64,000 nt of DNA from Roseibium aggregatum (lineage in GTDB: Bacteria; Pseudomonadota; Alphaproteobacteria; Rhizobiales; Stappiaceae). Where the stretch lies: positions 372,001 to 436,000 of the forward strand of contig NZ_JAEKJZ010000002.1 of the NCBI RefSeq assembly GCF_017309185.1, given 5' to 3'. The notes under the pieces were generated by a model that was not told where the DNA came from, made no database searches, and saw nothing but the letters and a program-made list of their open reading frames with translations. Made by a program: the position numbers and the translations under genes. How positions within the stretch are numbered: position 1 is the stretch's first letter; every line of letters starts with the position of its first letter. This document shows positions 1 to 8,676 of this stretch, piece by piece.

Positions 1-478
1 AGCGCCTGGGATGCAAAAGGACTGTGGAGACAACCAGTCCCAGAGAGCCCAGAATGTGCAGCATCGCCAGCGCATCGTACCAAGCGTCCACCACAACCCG
101 GCCGGTCTGCTCCAGGAAGTCCAGCACAGATGACCCGCCGCTCTCCGGCTTCCAGGCCGGCGGATGATGCCGCTCGATCTCGTGGAACAGGGTTTCGCGG
201 ACCGGGGAAATGCCCTGAAAACCGACTTTCTGGCCCTCGAACTCCAGTTGCCCCCGGGTACGGTGGATCAGCCAGGCGCCGCTGGTGTCCAGATGCTCGA
301 CCCCGGAAAGGTCGATACAGGTCAGCCGCGCGCCCCGAACCTTGAGTTTGCCGATCGCCTTTTCCGCTTCCGCGATGGTGTTGATGGTCCAGTCGCCGGT
401 AAGCGTCAGACGCTGGCCACCGTCGCCGTCCGCCAGCAGATGAAGCTCCGGCGCAACGTTTTTTTCCAAGAATGCCAT
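1..478 (-). CDS. MlaE-family ABC permease with N-terminal STAS domain (partial, runs off window start)
   Basis: About 159 codons are visible from an ATG at 478, and the 3' end lies outside the window. The first ~100 residues form a STAS-like domain, with the fold-typical stretch DLSGVEHLDTSGAWLIHRT. After a linker, the last visible residues (MLHILGSLGLVVS) begin a membrane segment. A STAS domain fused ahead of a permease is known for a subset of MlaE (formerly DUF140) permeases of lipid-transport ABC systems that keep outer-membrane phospholipid asymmetry. The ATPase and MlaD-type partner would be expected downstream, outside the window. The gene is divergent from dgcN with about 150 bp between. 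The family call rests on the N-terminal half only. Confidence 0.72.
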   Translation of the reverse strand, partial: MAFLEKNVAPELHLLADGDGGQRLTLTGDWTINTIAEAEKAIGKLKVRGARLTCIDLSGVEHLDTSGAWLIHRTRGQLEFEGQKVGFQGISPVRETLFHEIERHHPPAWKPESGGSSVLDFLEQTGRVVVDAWYDALAMLHILGSLGLVVSTVLLHPRR

Positions 479-630
479 TCCGGACGGCTGCCCTCTTGCC
501 GCTGGTTCGATATCCCCCGTATACCTGATGGAAGAGTTCAATACCAACCGTCTATAACCATGATCCTGTTGACGGATCATCACCCGGGACGGTTGGATCG
601 TCGTACAGCAGCCACTTGAAAGCTTTGATC

Positions 631-1644
631 ATGGAAATTGCGCATCCCTATCTCTTGTTCCTCGGTGACGTTCACGATGCCCTTGCCGCCAAGACCGCGA
701 CCGGAATCGTGGATTGGCGCAAGGACTGGTGTCTTGGCCAGGTCCGCCTCGAAGGGTGCGCCGCGGACACGGGGCTGCCGGACATGTCGATCGCCGAAGG
801 CGCGGCTGCCGGCGTAAAAACCTTTGTCATAGGGGCCGTCAATGCCGGAGGCCGCTTGCCGGAACACTGGATTTCCTCCGTCGTGGAAGCGCTCGACGCG
901 GGGCTCGACGTCGCCTCCGGCCTGCACATCCGTCTCGCAAGCGTTCCGGCCATCAAGGAAGCGGCTGAGCGAAACGGCCGGGCACTCCACGACGTGCGCC
1001 ACAACAACGAGACCTTTGCGACCGGTAAGGGCACGAAGCGGACCGGCAAGCGCATACTCGCGGTCGGAACCGATTGTTCGGTCGGCAAGAAATACACCGC
1101 CCTTGCCATGGACAAGGCCATGAACGAGCGCGGGTATAAAAGCACGTTCTGCCCCACCGGCCAGACCGGCGTCTTCATTTCCGGCCGAGGCGTCGCCCTC
1201 GATGCGGTGATCGCCGATTTCATTTCGGGAGCCGCCGAATGGCTGTCCCCGGCAACCGACGAGAACCACTGGCAGATCGTTGAAGGCCAGGGCTCGCTCT
1301 TCCATCCGTCGTTCGCCGGCGTCACGCTCGGCCTCCTGCACGGCTCCCAGCCCGACGGGTTCATCGTCTGCCACGAGCCGACCCGCACGAAGATGCGCGG
1401 CGTCGAGGCGCCCTTGCCGACCATCCAGCAGGTCATCGACCTGACGATCCAGTGCGGCAAGCTTACGAATCCCGACATCAAGTGTGTCGGAATCGCGGTG
1501 AACACCAAGGCGCTGGCGGAAGACGAGGCGCTCGCCTATCTCGCCAAGCTGGGCGAAGAACACGGCCTGCCGGCCACGGACCCGGTCCGCTTCGGCATGG
1601 AGTCCATCGTCGACAAGGTCGCAGCGGACTTCGGCGCGCCATGA
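631..1644 (+). CDS. dgcN: DgcN-type N-acetyltransferase (DUF1611 family)
   Basis: 337 residues. The protein opens MEIAHPYLLFLGDVHD, as family members do. I chose the ATG at 631 over an in-frame TTG at 616 for that reason. A nucleotide-binding-like loop, GTDCSVGKKYT, is at residues 146-156. DUF1611 proteins were long unassigned. In marine bacteria, DgcN has been described as acetylating D-glutamate, and the paired racemase DgcA then makes N-acetyl-L-glutamate. The stop codon overlaps the dgcA start (ATGA), so the two are translationally coupled, which supports the assignment. Family membership is clear; the exact substrate here is inferred from the pairing. Confidence 0.85.
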   Translation: MEIAHPYLLFLGDVHDALAAKTATGIVDWRKDWCLGQVRLEGCAADTGLPDMSIAEGAAAGVKTFVIGAVNAGGRLPEHWISSVVEALDAGLDVASGLHIRLASVPAIKEAAERNGRALHDVRHNNETFATGKGTKRTGKRILAVGTDCSVGKKYTALAMDKAMNERGYKSTFCPTGQTGVFISGRGVALDAVIADFISGAAEWLSPATDENHWQIVEGQGSLFHPSFAGVTLGLLHGSQPDGFIVCHEPTRTKMRGVEAPLPTIQQVIDLTIQCGKLTNPDIKCVGIAVNTKALAEDEALAYLAKLGEEHGLPATDPVRFGMESIVDKVAADFGAP

Positions 1645-2624
1645 CCTTTTTCGTCCACATCGAAACCGAAAGCTTTGAAATCGCGGGCGGTTTCAAGATT
1701 TCCCGGGAGACGCGAACCCATGCCCGCGTCGTGGTCGTAACGATTTCCGACGGCCCCCACACGGGCCGGGGGGAGTGCGTGCCCTACCCGCGTTACGGCG
1801 AATCTCTGGAAAGCGTCCAGACCCAGATCGAGCAGATCGCGCCGCTCCTGAAGGACGGTCTGTCCCGCGCCGAGCTGCAAGGGGGCATGCCCGCCGGAGC
1901 CGCGCGCAACGCGGTCGATTGCGCCTTGTGGGACCTGGAGGCGAAGCGGACGGGAAAACCGGCGGCGGAACTGGCCGGCATCGGAGCGCTGAAACCCGTA
2001 ACCACGGCTTTCACGATCAGCGTCGACGCGCCGGACGTCATGGCGCAAAAGACGCTGGCGGCCGCGCACAGACCGCTCTTGAAAATCAAGCTTGCCGGCC
2101 CTGGCGACGACGAGCGCATCACCGCCGTTCGGACCGCCGCTCCGGACAGCACCCTGATCGTGGACGCCAACGAGGCCTGGGACGAAAGCTGCTTTGAACG
2201 AAACATGGCGGCCTGCGAGGCAGCCGGCGTCGCCCTGATCGAGCAGCCCCTGCCCGCCTCGGACGACGGTCTTCTGGCCGGATTGAAGCGCACGGTCACG
2301 ATCTGCGCCGACGAAAGCCTTCACCCCGGCAAGGGGATCGAAGGGCTGAAGGACAAATACGACGCGGTCAATATCAAGCTCGACAAGGCGGGCGGACTGA
2401 CGGAAGCTCTCAATCTCGTGAAAGCCGCGAGGGAGCAGAACTTCCAGATCATGATCGGCTGCATGCTCGGTACGTCCCTGGCCATGGCGCCCGCCGTGCT
2501 GATTGCGCAGGCGGCCGATTTCGTCGATCTTGACGGCCCGCTGCTACTGGCGAAAGACCGGTCCCCGGGCTTGCGCTTCGAAGGCAGCACGCTCTACCCG
2601 CCCGAGCCGGAGCTTTGGGGATAA
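1641..2624 (+). CDS. dgcA: DgcA-type N-acetyl-D-glutamate racemase (enolase superfamily)
   Basis: 327 residues, starting at the ATG that overlaps the dgcN stop by 4 bases. It has the layout of dipeptide epimerase-like enolase-superfamily enzymes: KIK at 148-150 (first catalytic lysine), metal ligands in IVDANEAW (D175), LIEQPLP (E201) and CADES (D224), and the second catalytic lysine in NIKLDKAGG (K246). Such enzymes interconvert alpha-carbon stereochemistry through an enolate held by a divalent metal. Next to DgcN, racemisation of N-acetyl-D-glutamate is the likely reaction. L-Ala-D/L-Glu epimerase is the alternative reading of the same fold. Confidence 0.85.
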   Translation: MTFFVHIETESFEIAGGFKISRETRTHARVVVVTISDGPHTGRGECVPYPRYGESLESVQTQIEQIAPLLKDGLSRAELQGGMPAGAARNAVDCALWDLEAKRTGKPAAELAGIGALKPVTTAFTISVDAPDVMAQKTLAAAHRPLLKIKLAGPGDDERITAVRTAAPDSTLIVDANEAWDESCFERNMAACEAAGVALIEQPLPASDDGLLAGLKRTVTICADESLHPGKGIEGLKDKYDAVNIKLDKAGGLTEALNLVKAAREQNFQIMIGCMLGTSLAMAPAVLIAQAADFVDLDGPLLLAKDRSPGLRFEGSTLYPPEPELWG

Positions 2625-2653
2625 GGCATTCGAACACGGAGCCTCGGACTTTC

Positions 2654-3340
2654 ATGAACGTGTTCGGCAACGATTGGGCAAAGCTTTGTCAGGAATACCG
2701 CTTGCGCCGCGGCCTGAAACAGGAAGCCATGGCGCAGGACTTCAATGTCGACCAGTCGACCGTAAGCCGATGGGAACGCGGCGAACGGGAACCCGGCATG
2801 GCTGTGAAACTGGCGATTCTGGACGCCTTGTCTTCCAAACGTCCCGAGCGGGCCGATCAGGCCCTGCAGATCCTGCTGGAGCATAGCGGCTCGGCCGTGG
2901 CCTTGTGGGGCGCGGACGGCACCCTGCTCGGACTGTCCAGGCGTCTCGCCCGTGAGTTCGCCGGCTTCACCGGGGTTCAGGACCCGATCGGCCGTACGCC
3001 TGCTGAGCTTTTTGAAGACAAGGGCCTCATGGAGAGCGTCTTGCAGCTCTTTCGCGAGATCGGCTTCTTCGAAGGCATCGTTTCCTACGCCCAGATCGCC
3101 CACAAGCCGCTGGCCAATCCGAATCGGGTCGCTGTCGGCGGTCTGACGTCCGCCTCCATCTTTCCCGTCAGGCTGACACACGGTCTCGTCGGCATGATGT
3201 GCATCTACGATCACGACGCGCTCGCCGAAGCCCCTGACGACGAGGACGCTTTTTCAGCGTTCTGGATTGATGCGGCAAGCGGGCGGACCGGGCATGCCCT
3301 CCGCAGGATCGAAACGGCAGGCCAGCCGGCCCCGGCATAA
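2654..3340 (+). CDS. XRE-family transcriptional regulator with PAS-like sensor region
   Basis: 228 residues from the ATG at 2654; an in-frame TTG at 2615 would overlap dgcA and is less likely. Residues ~8-60 form a helix-turn-helix of the XRE type (LRRGLKQEAMAQDFNVDQST, then VSRWERGEREPG). Residues ~75-190 look like a PAS-type ligand domain (SAVALWGADGTLLGLSRRLA). It follows dgcA by 29 bases on the same strand, so it may regulate D-glutamate catabolism. That link is positional only. Confidence 0.75.
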   Translation: MNVFGNDWAKLCQEYRLRRGLKQEAMAQDFNVDQSTVSRWERGEREPGMAVKLAILDALSSKRPERADQALQILLEHSGSAVALWGADGTLLGLSRRLAREFAGFTGVQDPIGRTPAELFEDKGLMESVLQLFREIGFFEGIVSYAQIAHKPLANPNRVAVGGLTSASIFPVRLTHGLVGMMCIYDHDALAEAPDDEDAFSAFWIDAASGRTGHALRRIETAGQPAPA

Positions 3341-3423
3341 TTCGGCATATTTGAAAGCGTGTCCGGAAAGTCTCTCTCCTCTAGCTTGGCGTTGCTGGCG
3401 GGCGATCGAGCGAGGAGAAACGC

Positions 3424-4479
3424 ATGAACAGAATTCAAGGCACCAGGTTTAGCGATTGGCTGGAAGGAACCCTCCTTTCGGATCTCATCGAAGGCGGTGC
3501 CGGCGACGACGACATTTTCGGCTATTCCGGCAACGACATCCTTAAGGGACAGGACGGAAACGACCGGTTGTTCGGCGGTGACGGCGACGACGACCTGACC
3601 GGAGGGCGGGGCGACGACCGTCTCGAAGGCGGACAGGGTAACGACACGCTCCAGGGGAATGCGGGCAACGACATCCTGGACGGCGGTGACGGCAACGACA
3701 CGCTCTCCGGTTCGAACGGCAACGATACGCTTTCGGGTGGCGACGGCGACGACAGCCTCCACGGCGGACGGGACAACGACGTTCTGAGCGGCGGCAGTGG
3801 CGACGATACGCTGCATGGCAACGGCGATGACGACACCCTCTCCGGCGGTGACGGCACCGACTACCTTTACGGCGACAGCGGAGACGACGTGCTGGAAGGT
3901 GGAGCGGGCACCGACCACCTTTACGGAGGAGACGGCAACGACCATCTGCTTGCCATGTCCTGGGCCGGTGAGCCCGTTCCCGCCCAGGATGCGGACGCAC
4001 AGGTGAATTCCGGCGAACCGCTGGCGGACGATGACGTTCTTCAGGGTGGAAACGGCGCCGACACGTTCGAATTCCGCTGGCTGATCGACGCCAGGGACGA
4101 AATACTCGACAAGCACCGGGATGCCGACGGCAATGTCGACTATTCCATGAACGGCGTTGCCGGAGAGAACGACAACGTTCACGACCACTGGGTCGAATCC
4201 ATCGGCGTGAAGACGGTGGCCGATTTCAATCCGGACGAGGATACGCTGGTCTTCGCCGGACATACCGTGCAACTCGACGAGATCACCTACGAGGATATCG
4301 ACGGCGATTCCAAACTCGATTCCGTGCTGACATTCGTCAGCAATCAGGGCGGAAACGGCGGCGCGCACGACGGGGACTACGTTGGTACGGTCATCGTTCT
4401 GGACAATCTCATCGAAACGGCATCCGTCGACGCAGGGGTGTTTTACGGGGTCGAGGATCCCTACTCGATCATCGGTTGA
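3424..4479 (+). CDS. Small RTX (hemolysin-type calcium-binding repeat) protein
   Basis: 351 residues with a good ribosome-binding site (AGGAG, 8 bases before the ATG). Residues ~20-175 are about 17 nearly uninterrupted GGxGxDxLx nonapeptides, which fold as a calcium-binding parallel beta-roll. Residues 195-351 form an acidic C-terminal region ([28 protein letters not shown]) like the tails of type I-secreted RTX proteins. There is no Sec signal and no enzyme domain. Secretion by a type I system encoded elsewhere is expected from the family. The role could be adhesion or matrix structure and cannot be told from sequence. Confidence 0.85.
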   Translation: MNRIQGTRFSDWLEGTLLSDLIEGGAGDDDIFGYSGNDILKGQDGNDRLFGGDGDDDLTGGRGDDRLEGGQGNDTLQGNAGNDILDGGDGNDTLSGSNGNDTLSGGDGDDSLHGGRDNDVLSGGSGDDTLHGNGDDDTLSGGDGTDYLYGDSGDDVLEGGAGTDHLYGGDGNDHLLAMSWAGEPVPAQDADAQVNSGEPLADDDVLQGGNGADTFEFRWLIDARDEILDKHRDADGNVDYSMNGVAGENDNVHDHWVESIGVKTVADFNPDEDTLVFAGHTVQLDEITYEDIDGDSKLDSVLTFVSNQGGNGGAHDGDYVGTVIVLDNLIETASVDAGVFYGVEDPYSIIG

Positions 4480-4489
4480 TTGGAGACTG

Positions 4490-4515
4490 CCGGGTCCGGC
4501 CCACCTCGGACCCGG
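4490..4515. terminator. Hairpin between convergent RTX and MFS genes
   Basis: A perfect 9-bp inverted repeat, CCGGGTCCG at 4490-4498 and CGGACCCGG at 4507-4515, has an 8-base loop. It lies 11 bases after the RTX stop and just beyond the end of the opposing MFS gene. No T-run follows on either strand, so it may be a weak or factor-assisted bidirectional terminator, or an RNA-stabilising 3' hairpin. Confidence 0.4.
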
Positions 4516-4533
4516 AGCGCGCCGGAACGGTCC

Positions 4534-5697
4534 TCAAATGGCCATGCGACGACGCACAAGCGGCGTCAGCAGGACCATCAGGACCGTTCCGGAAGCCGAC
4601 AGAACGGCCATCAGGGCGAACGGTGCATCCGGATCGACTTCGTAGAGCAATCCCGAAACGCTCAAACCCGCCGCCATCTGGATCCCGACGGAGGTGGCCA
4701 GCAACCCCTGCCCTGTCCCGGCCCATCGGCTCGGCACGACCTTCGACAATATGGCGACGGCGCCAAGGTGGGACGCACCGAAGGAAAGCCCGTGCAGGAG
4801 TTGCAGCGCCGCCATGGCGGCGAAAGTGTCCGCCAAGGGAAACAGGCTCCACCGGAGAACAGCGGCGAGCCCCGCCACGATCAGGAAGACCGGTGGATCG
4901 AACCGCAGCGCGAGCCTGCCGGCGACCGTGAAAAGCGCGATTTCCGCGACGACGCCGGTTGCCCATAGGACGCCGATGGCAAAGTCGGGGACATGCATCG
5001 CCTGCCAGTAAAGCGTTCCGAAGCCGTAGAATGCCGCATGGCTCGCCTGAAACAGGCCAAGAACGGCAAGGACCGGCCAGAACCAGACCGTCCTGAACGG
5101 TGTCGCCTCTTCTGAGTCCCCTTCCTGCGCATCCGTTTTGCCGCGCTTCTGCCCCGGCAAAGACATCGCCACCGCACCGTTCATGCAGGCAGCCGCCACG
5201 ATCAGCGCAATCACCATCCAGGCCGTCCCTTCCGCCGCGAGTGTCCCTCCCACCAGGTTCGCCGCCACGAACCCTGCCGATCCCCAAAGCCGCATGCGCG
5301 CGTAATCGGCGCCGGTATTGCGCACCACATCCAGCGCGTAGGCGTCGCTCAAGGGCACGATCGGCGCGTTCAAGACCATGTATCCGATCGTCGCCAGCGC
5401 CACGACGGCAATTCCTCCGGGAAGAGAATATAACGAGAGGAAGACTGCACCGGCCAGGGAATAGACAAGAATGAACAACCGCCGCTGTCCGGACCTGTCC
5501 GACAGGTTCGACAGGATCGGGCTGGCCGCGATCCGGGCGATCGTGCCCGCTCCCAGAATGAGGCCGATCTCCGCGGCGCTTGATCCGCCCAGTTCCAGAA
5601 CCACGGGAAAGAACGGCAGAAACAAGCCGAATCCGAAGAAGTGGCTGGCAAACAGGCCAGAGACCCGAACACCAATGGCAGGAGCGTGTTTAGACAT
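4534..5697 (-). CDS. MFS transporter (HcaT/MFS_1-like)
   Basis: 387 residues with about 12 hydrophobic segments and the MFS loop after TM2 (LSNLSDRSGQRRLFIL). The layout resembles the 3-phenylpropionate/nucleoside:H+ symporter-like branch (HcaT, LacY-like), including the conserved LWGSAGFVAAN region. The central loop (GQKRGKTDAQEGDSEE) is charged, as expected between the two six-helix halves. It stands alone on the minus strand, so its neighbours give no substrate. Confidence 0.8.
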   Translation of the reverse strand: MSKHAPAIGVRVSGLFASHFFGFGLFLPFFPVVLELGGSSAAEIGLILGAGTIARIAASPILSNLSDRSGQRRLFILVYSLAGAVFLSLYSLPGGIAVVALATIGYMVLNAPIVPLSDAYALDVVRNTGADYARMRLWGSAGFVAANLVGGTLAAEGTAWMVIALIVAAACMNGAVAMSLPGQKRGKTDAQEGDSEEATPFRTVWFWPVLAVLGLFQASHAAFYGFGTLYWQAMHVPDFAIGVLWATGVVAEIALFTVAGRLALRFDPPVFLIVAGLAAVLRWSLFPLADTFAAMAALQLLHGLSFGASHLGAVAILSKVVPSRWAGTGQGLLATSVGIQMAAGLSVSGLLYEVDPDAPFALMAVLSASGTVLMVLLTPLVRRRMAI

Positions 5698-5816
5698 GAA
5701 AACCCGGACGGTCGCCCCCCTAAAAGGATGTTAACGATTTTCGGCTTAAGGTGGGGTTGAAGTTGTCCGTGTTACGGCAAAAGACGACCCACAGGCAAGT
5801 TGAGAATAGCGTCGAC

Positions 5817-6941
5817 ATGAAAGCTGAAGAAGTGCAGGAACAACCGGAACTGATCGGCGAAGCTGAGTATCAAACGCTTGAGCAGACCCTGATGGAATCC
5901 GACCGTGGCCGCCGGTTTCTGAAAGAATTTCTCAATCGCAACAGGACCCCGGAAACAAAGGAGATCCTGACAGCGATCCAGAGTCTGGAAAAGGTCGTCA
6001 CTCGCCAGCGAAAGGTGCCGGATCTCGACAAGATCCGCCTGGACATCGCCGACATGCACGAGGCGATCGAGCGGACAAAGAAGGAAATCTCGAACATAAA
6101 GGCGGAAGACGAGGACAGCAACCGCTTCGTCAACGCCTCGCACGAGCTCGACGCGATCGTCTCCCAGACCGAAGGCGCGACGCAATCCATTCTGGAAGCG
6201 GCGGAGCAAATTCAGGAAAAAGCCTGGGTTCTGCGTGAGAACGGCGCCGACGACAGCGTCTGCGACGACATCGACGCCAAGGCCACTGAAATCTTCATGT
6301 CCTGTTCCTTCCAGGATCTCACCGGACAGCGTACCAACAAGGTCGTTCAGGTTCTGCGTTACCTGGAAAGCCGCATCAACCTGATGATCGGCATCTGGGG
6401 CATCGAGGACCTCGAAGCCGACGCGACGGCCGGGCCGGTCGACACCCGCCCGGACGCCCATCTTTTGAACGGTCCGCAGCTTACCGGTGCCGTTTCGCAG
6501 AACAGTGTCGATGAGTTAATGTCCGTCAGCTCTTCCGTTCTTGACGCCGCACTGGAAGAAACCGGTTCGTCTCAAGAAACCGCGGACGCCGGATCCGAGA
6601 CCGCAAGCGAGGCCGATGTCGACGCCATCATGGCAGACGCCGGCGACACGGACGAAGACGTTTCGACTGGCGAGGAACCCCTCGACGCCGCAGCCATCGA
6701 CGACATGTTTGCCTCGGCTCCGGAAACCGACGAAGACGAACCTGCCGACGAATCCGCCGACGACCCTGACACCACACTGGACGAGGCAGCCATCGAAGCC
6801 CTGTTTGACCAGGAAGTCGGCGCGGCGGCGGAAGAAGAAGCCGAATCCGACGCGGAATGGGAAATGACCGATACCGAAGCCGATGGCGATGACCCGATCG
6901 AGCAGCTTTCCGAAGCCGAACGTCAGGCTCTCTTCAACTAA
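5817..6941 (+). CDS. CheZ-like protein with acidic tail carrying repeated CheY-docking-like motifs
   Basis: 374 residues from the ATG at 5817; a GTG at 5751 is a longer alternative. Residues ~70-200 are helical and contain CSFQDLTGQRTNKVVQVLRY. FQDLTGQ is the CheZ signature around the catalytic glutamine (Q171), which removes phosphate from CheY-P. Residues 226-374 are very acidic and disordered-looking. They hold five short hydrophobic motifs: VDELM (231), VDAIM (268), AIDDMF (293), AIEALF (325) and EAERQALF (367). These resemble the CheY-binding tail of CheZ and the N-terminal FliM peptide. A terminator follows directly. Motor-switch phosphatase is the likely role. CheZ homology is moderate, resting on the central motif. 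Confidence 0.65.
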   Translation: MKAEEVQEQPELIGEAEYQTLEQTLMESDRGRRFLKEFLNRNRTPETKEILTAIQSLEKVVTRQRKVPDLDKIRLDIADMHEAIERTKKEISNIKAEDEDSNRFVNASHELDAIVSQTEGATQSILEAAEQIQEKAWVLRENGADDSVCDDIDAKATEIFMSCSFQDLTGQRTNKVVQVLRYLESRINLMIGIWGIEDLEADATAGPVDTRPDAHLLNGPQLTGAVSQNSVDELMSVSSSVLDAALEETGSSQETADAGSETASEADVDAIMADAGDTDEDVSTGEEPLDAAAIDDMFASAPETDEDEPADESADDPDTTLDEAAIEALFDQEVGAAAEEEAESDAEWEMTDTEADGDDPIEQLSEAERQALFN

Positions 6942-6964
6942 AAAACGCCGCGACTGAGAAAACG

Positions 6965-6992
6965 AAAGGCGCAGCCACCGGCTGCGCCTTTT
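6965..6992 (+). terminator. Rho-independent terminator after the CheZ-like gene
   Basis: A perfect 9-bp stem, GGCGCAGCC (6968-6976) and GGCTGCGCC (6980-6988), has a 3-base loop, is flanked by AAA before and TTTT after, and starts about 25 bases past the stop codon. Confidence 0.85.
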
Positions 6993-7104
6993 CAGTTTAT
7001 CCGGCCAGGTTCACCCGCAACCATGGAGTGGACGATGCCTGCCGGGCTCTTTCCGAGGGCCGGGAACCATCGATCACGATCCCCGGCGGTCCTTCACCGG
7101 AAGA

Positions 7105-8463
7105 TCAGGCAACATCCCGATTGATCGCACTGAAAAACCGGTCCGCCTGATTGTGAAGGCTTTCGGATTGCGATTTCAGTTGCGCGGACATGTTCCGGAT
7201 CGATTCCACGGTTCCCGCGACACTTTCCACCGAACCGCGCACCGCCGTGATTTCCTGCGTGAACTCCTGGGTGCCCTGCGCGGCGATCTGCACGCTTGCG
7301 GAAATTTCAGAAGTTGCCGACGACTGCTGTTCGACCGCCGAGGCAATACCGGTCGCGATTTCAGACAGGTCGCCGATAATGGTGGTGATCCCCTCGATAT
7401 CGCGAACGGATTCTCGCGTTGCCTGCTGAATGCTGGCGATCTGTTCGGTGATGTCGTCCGTCGCCTTGGTGGTCTGGCTGGCCAGTTCCTTCACTTCAGC
7501 GGCAACCACCGCAAACCCCTTGCCCATCTCCCCTGCACGGGCCGCTTCGATCGTGGCGTTGAGCGCAAGGAGATTGGTCTGTCCCGCAATATCGGAGATC
7601 AGGCCGATCACGGAGCCGACCTTGTCGGCGAATTCCACCAAACGCGCGATCGACTGATTGGTGTGCCGGGCCTCGTCGACCGCCCTCAGGGACAACTCCC
7701 GCGACTGCGCGGCCTGCCGGCCGATTTCCGTGATCGAGGCCGACATTTCCTCCGTCGCGGTCGCGCTGGACTGAACGCCCATAGCGGTTTCCCCGGAAGA
7801 GGCATCCATCCTCGACATGCGGTCGGTGATGACCCCGGTCTCGCCGCTCAAGCTTCCGGACGTCACCTCAAGCTGATCCGAAGCCGTGCCGAGGGCATCG
7901 ACAGTCGCTCCCAGCGTCTGCTGGAAGTCGCCGATTGCATCCTTCAAGGCACGTTCGCGCTCCACGGCATCGTCGACCATTTTATCGTGATAAGCCGAGA
8001 CCGCGACATCCATGTCCAGCATGACGAGTTTCGAGATGACATTCATCATCCGCGCGCGCTTCGCGGCACTCAAGAAACGTTTCTTTGCCAGAACGTTGGA
8101 GAGTTCGGCGATGAGAAAGGAGTAGCTGCCGATATACCAGCTCGGATCGAGGCCGATCCTGACATGGGCCAGGCCGATTCTTTGCGCGCCATCCTGATAG
8201 GACTGATCCAGCTTTCCGGCAAAAAGCTCTTCCCAATGTGCCGTTTGAGCCGCAATCAGTCGGGCCTGCTGGTCACCGACAAGCGTGCGAAGGTGAGGAA
8301 TGGTTTTCACATGATCGTAAAACCGCTCGAGAATGGCCGGCAGTTCGGGCTTCAGCGACACCCAAAGGGACTTGGCGATTCCCCGTTCCTCGTCCGTGAT
8401 CTGAAAGAACTTAAGCCGGTCTTCCAAAGCTTGATTGTTTTTTCCCATGCTGGCACCTAACAT
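7105..8463 (-). CDS. Globin-coupled methyl-accepting chemotaxis protein (HemAT-like, soluble)
   Basis: 452 residues from the ATG at 8463. This start has GGGAGGA about 8 bases upstream, whereas the ATG at 8487 has none. Residues ~10-165 are a protoglobin sensor domain. The proximal heme histidine is most likely H100, in [16 protein letters not shown]. There is no transmembrane segment. The methyl-accepting signalling domain follows, with the conserved hairpin tip [20 protein letters not shown] near 291-310. HemAT-type receptors bind O2 through heme and feed CheA, so aerotaxis is the likely role. It is adjacent and convergent to the CheZ-like gene. The ~210 bp upstream are AT-rich and would hold its promoter. 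Confidence 0.9.
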   Translation of the reverse strand: MLGASMGKNNQALEDRLKFFQITDEERGIAKSLWVSLKPELPAILERFYDHVKTIPHLRTLVGDQQARLIAAQTAHWEELFAGKLDQSYQDGAQRIGLAHVRIGLDPSWYIGSYSFLIAELSNVLAKKRFLSAAKRARMMNVISKLVMLDMDVAVSAYHDKMVDDAVERERALKDAIGDFQQTLGATVDALGTASDQLEVTSGSLSGETGVITDRMSRMDASSGETAMGVQSSATATEEMSASITEIGRQAAQSRELSLRAVDEARHTNQSIARLVEFADKVGSVIGLISDIAGQTNLLALNATIEAARAGEMGKGFAVVAAEVKELASQTTKATDDITEQIASIQQATRESVRDIEGITTIIGDLSEIATGIASAVEQQSSATSEISASVQIAAQGTQEFTQEITAVRGSVESVAGTVESIRNMSAQLKSQSESLHNQADRFFSAINRDVA

Positions 8464-8676
8464 CAACTCGTCCTCCCGAGATGACATCTAAGTGCGGAAA
8501 GTCAACAACAACCTAACTCAAAAAATATAATTGCAAAAAACCGCACTTTTTTACAAGTCATTGAAAATTATATATTTTCCGACAAATAAACACCTGGTTG
8601 CGGTCTTATTTTCATCTATCCTAAATTTATTTATTTAGAAATTACAGATATAAATTCATTCTCGAAAGAATTATTC

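Noticed and set aside
580..1563. 327-codon frame antisense to dgcN
   Set aside because: Shadow of dgcN, which has a recognisable family sequence and coupled downstream gene.
3490..3960. Regular DNA repeats that might look like CRISPR or minisatellite
   Set aside because: They encode the calcium-binding repeats and differ at synonymous sites; no fixed spacer lengths.
3211..4368. Open frame antisense to the RTX gene, with repetitive Val-rich protein
   Set aside because: The repeats arise from the RTX nonapeptides read backwards; no start signal.
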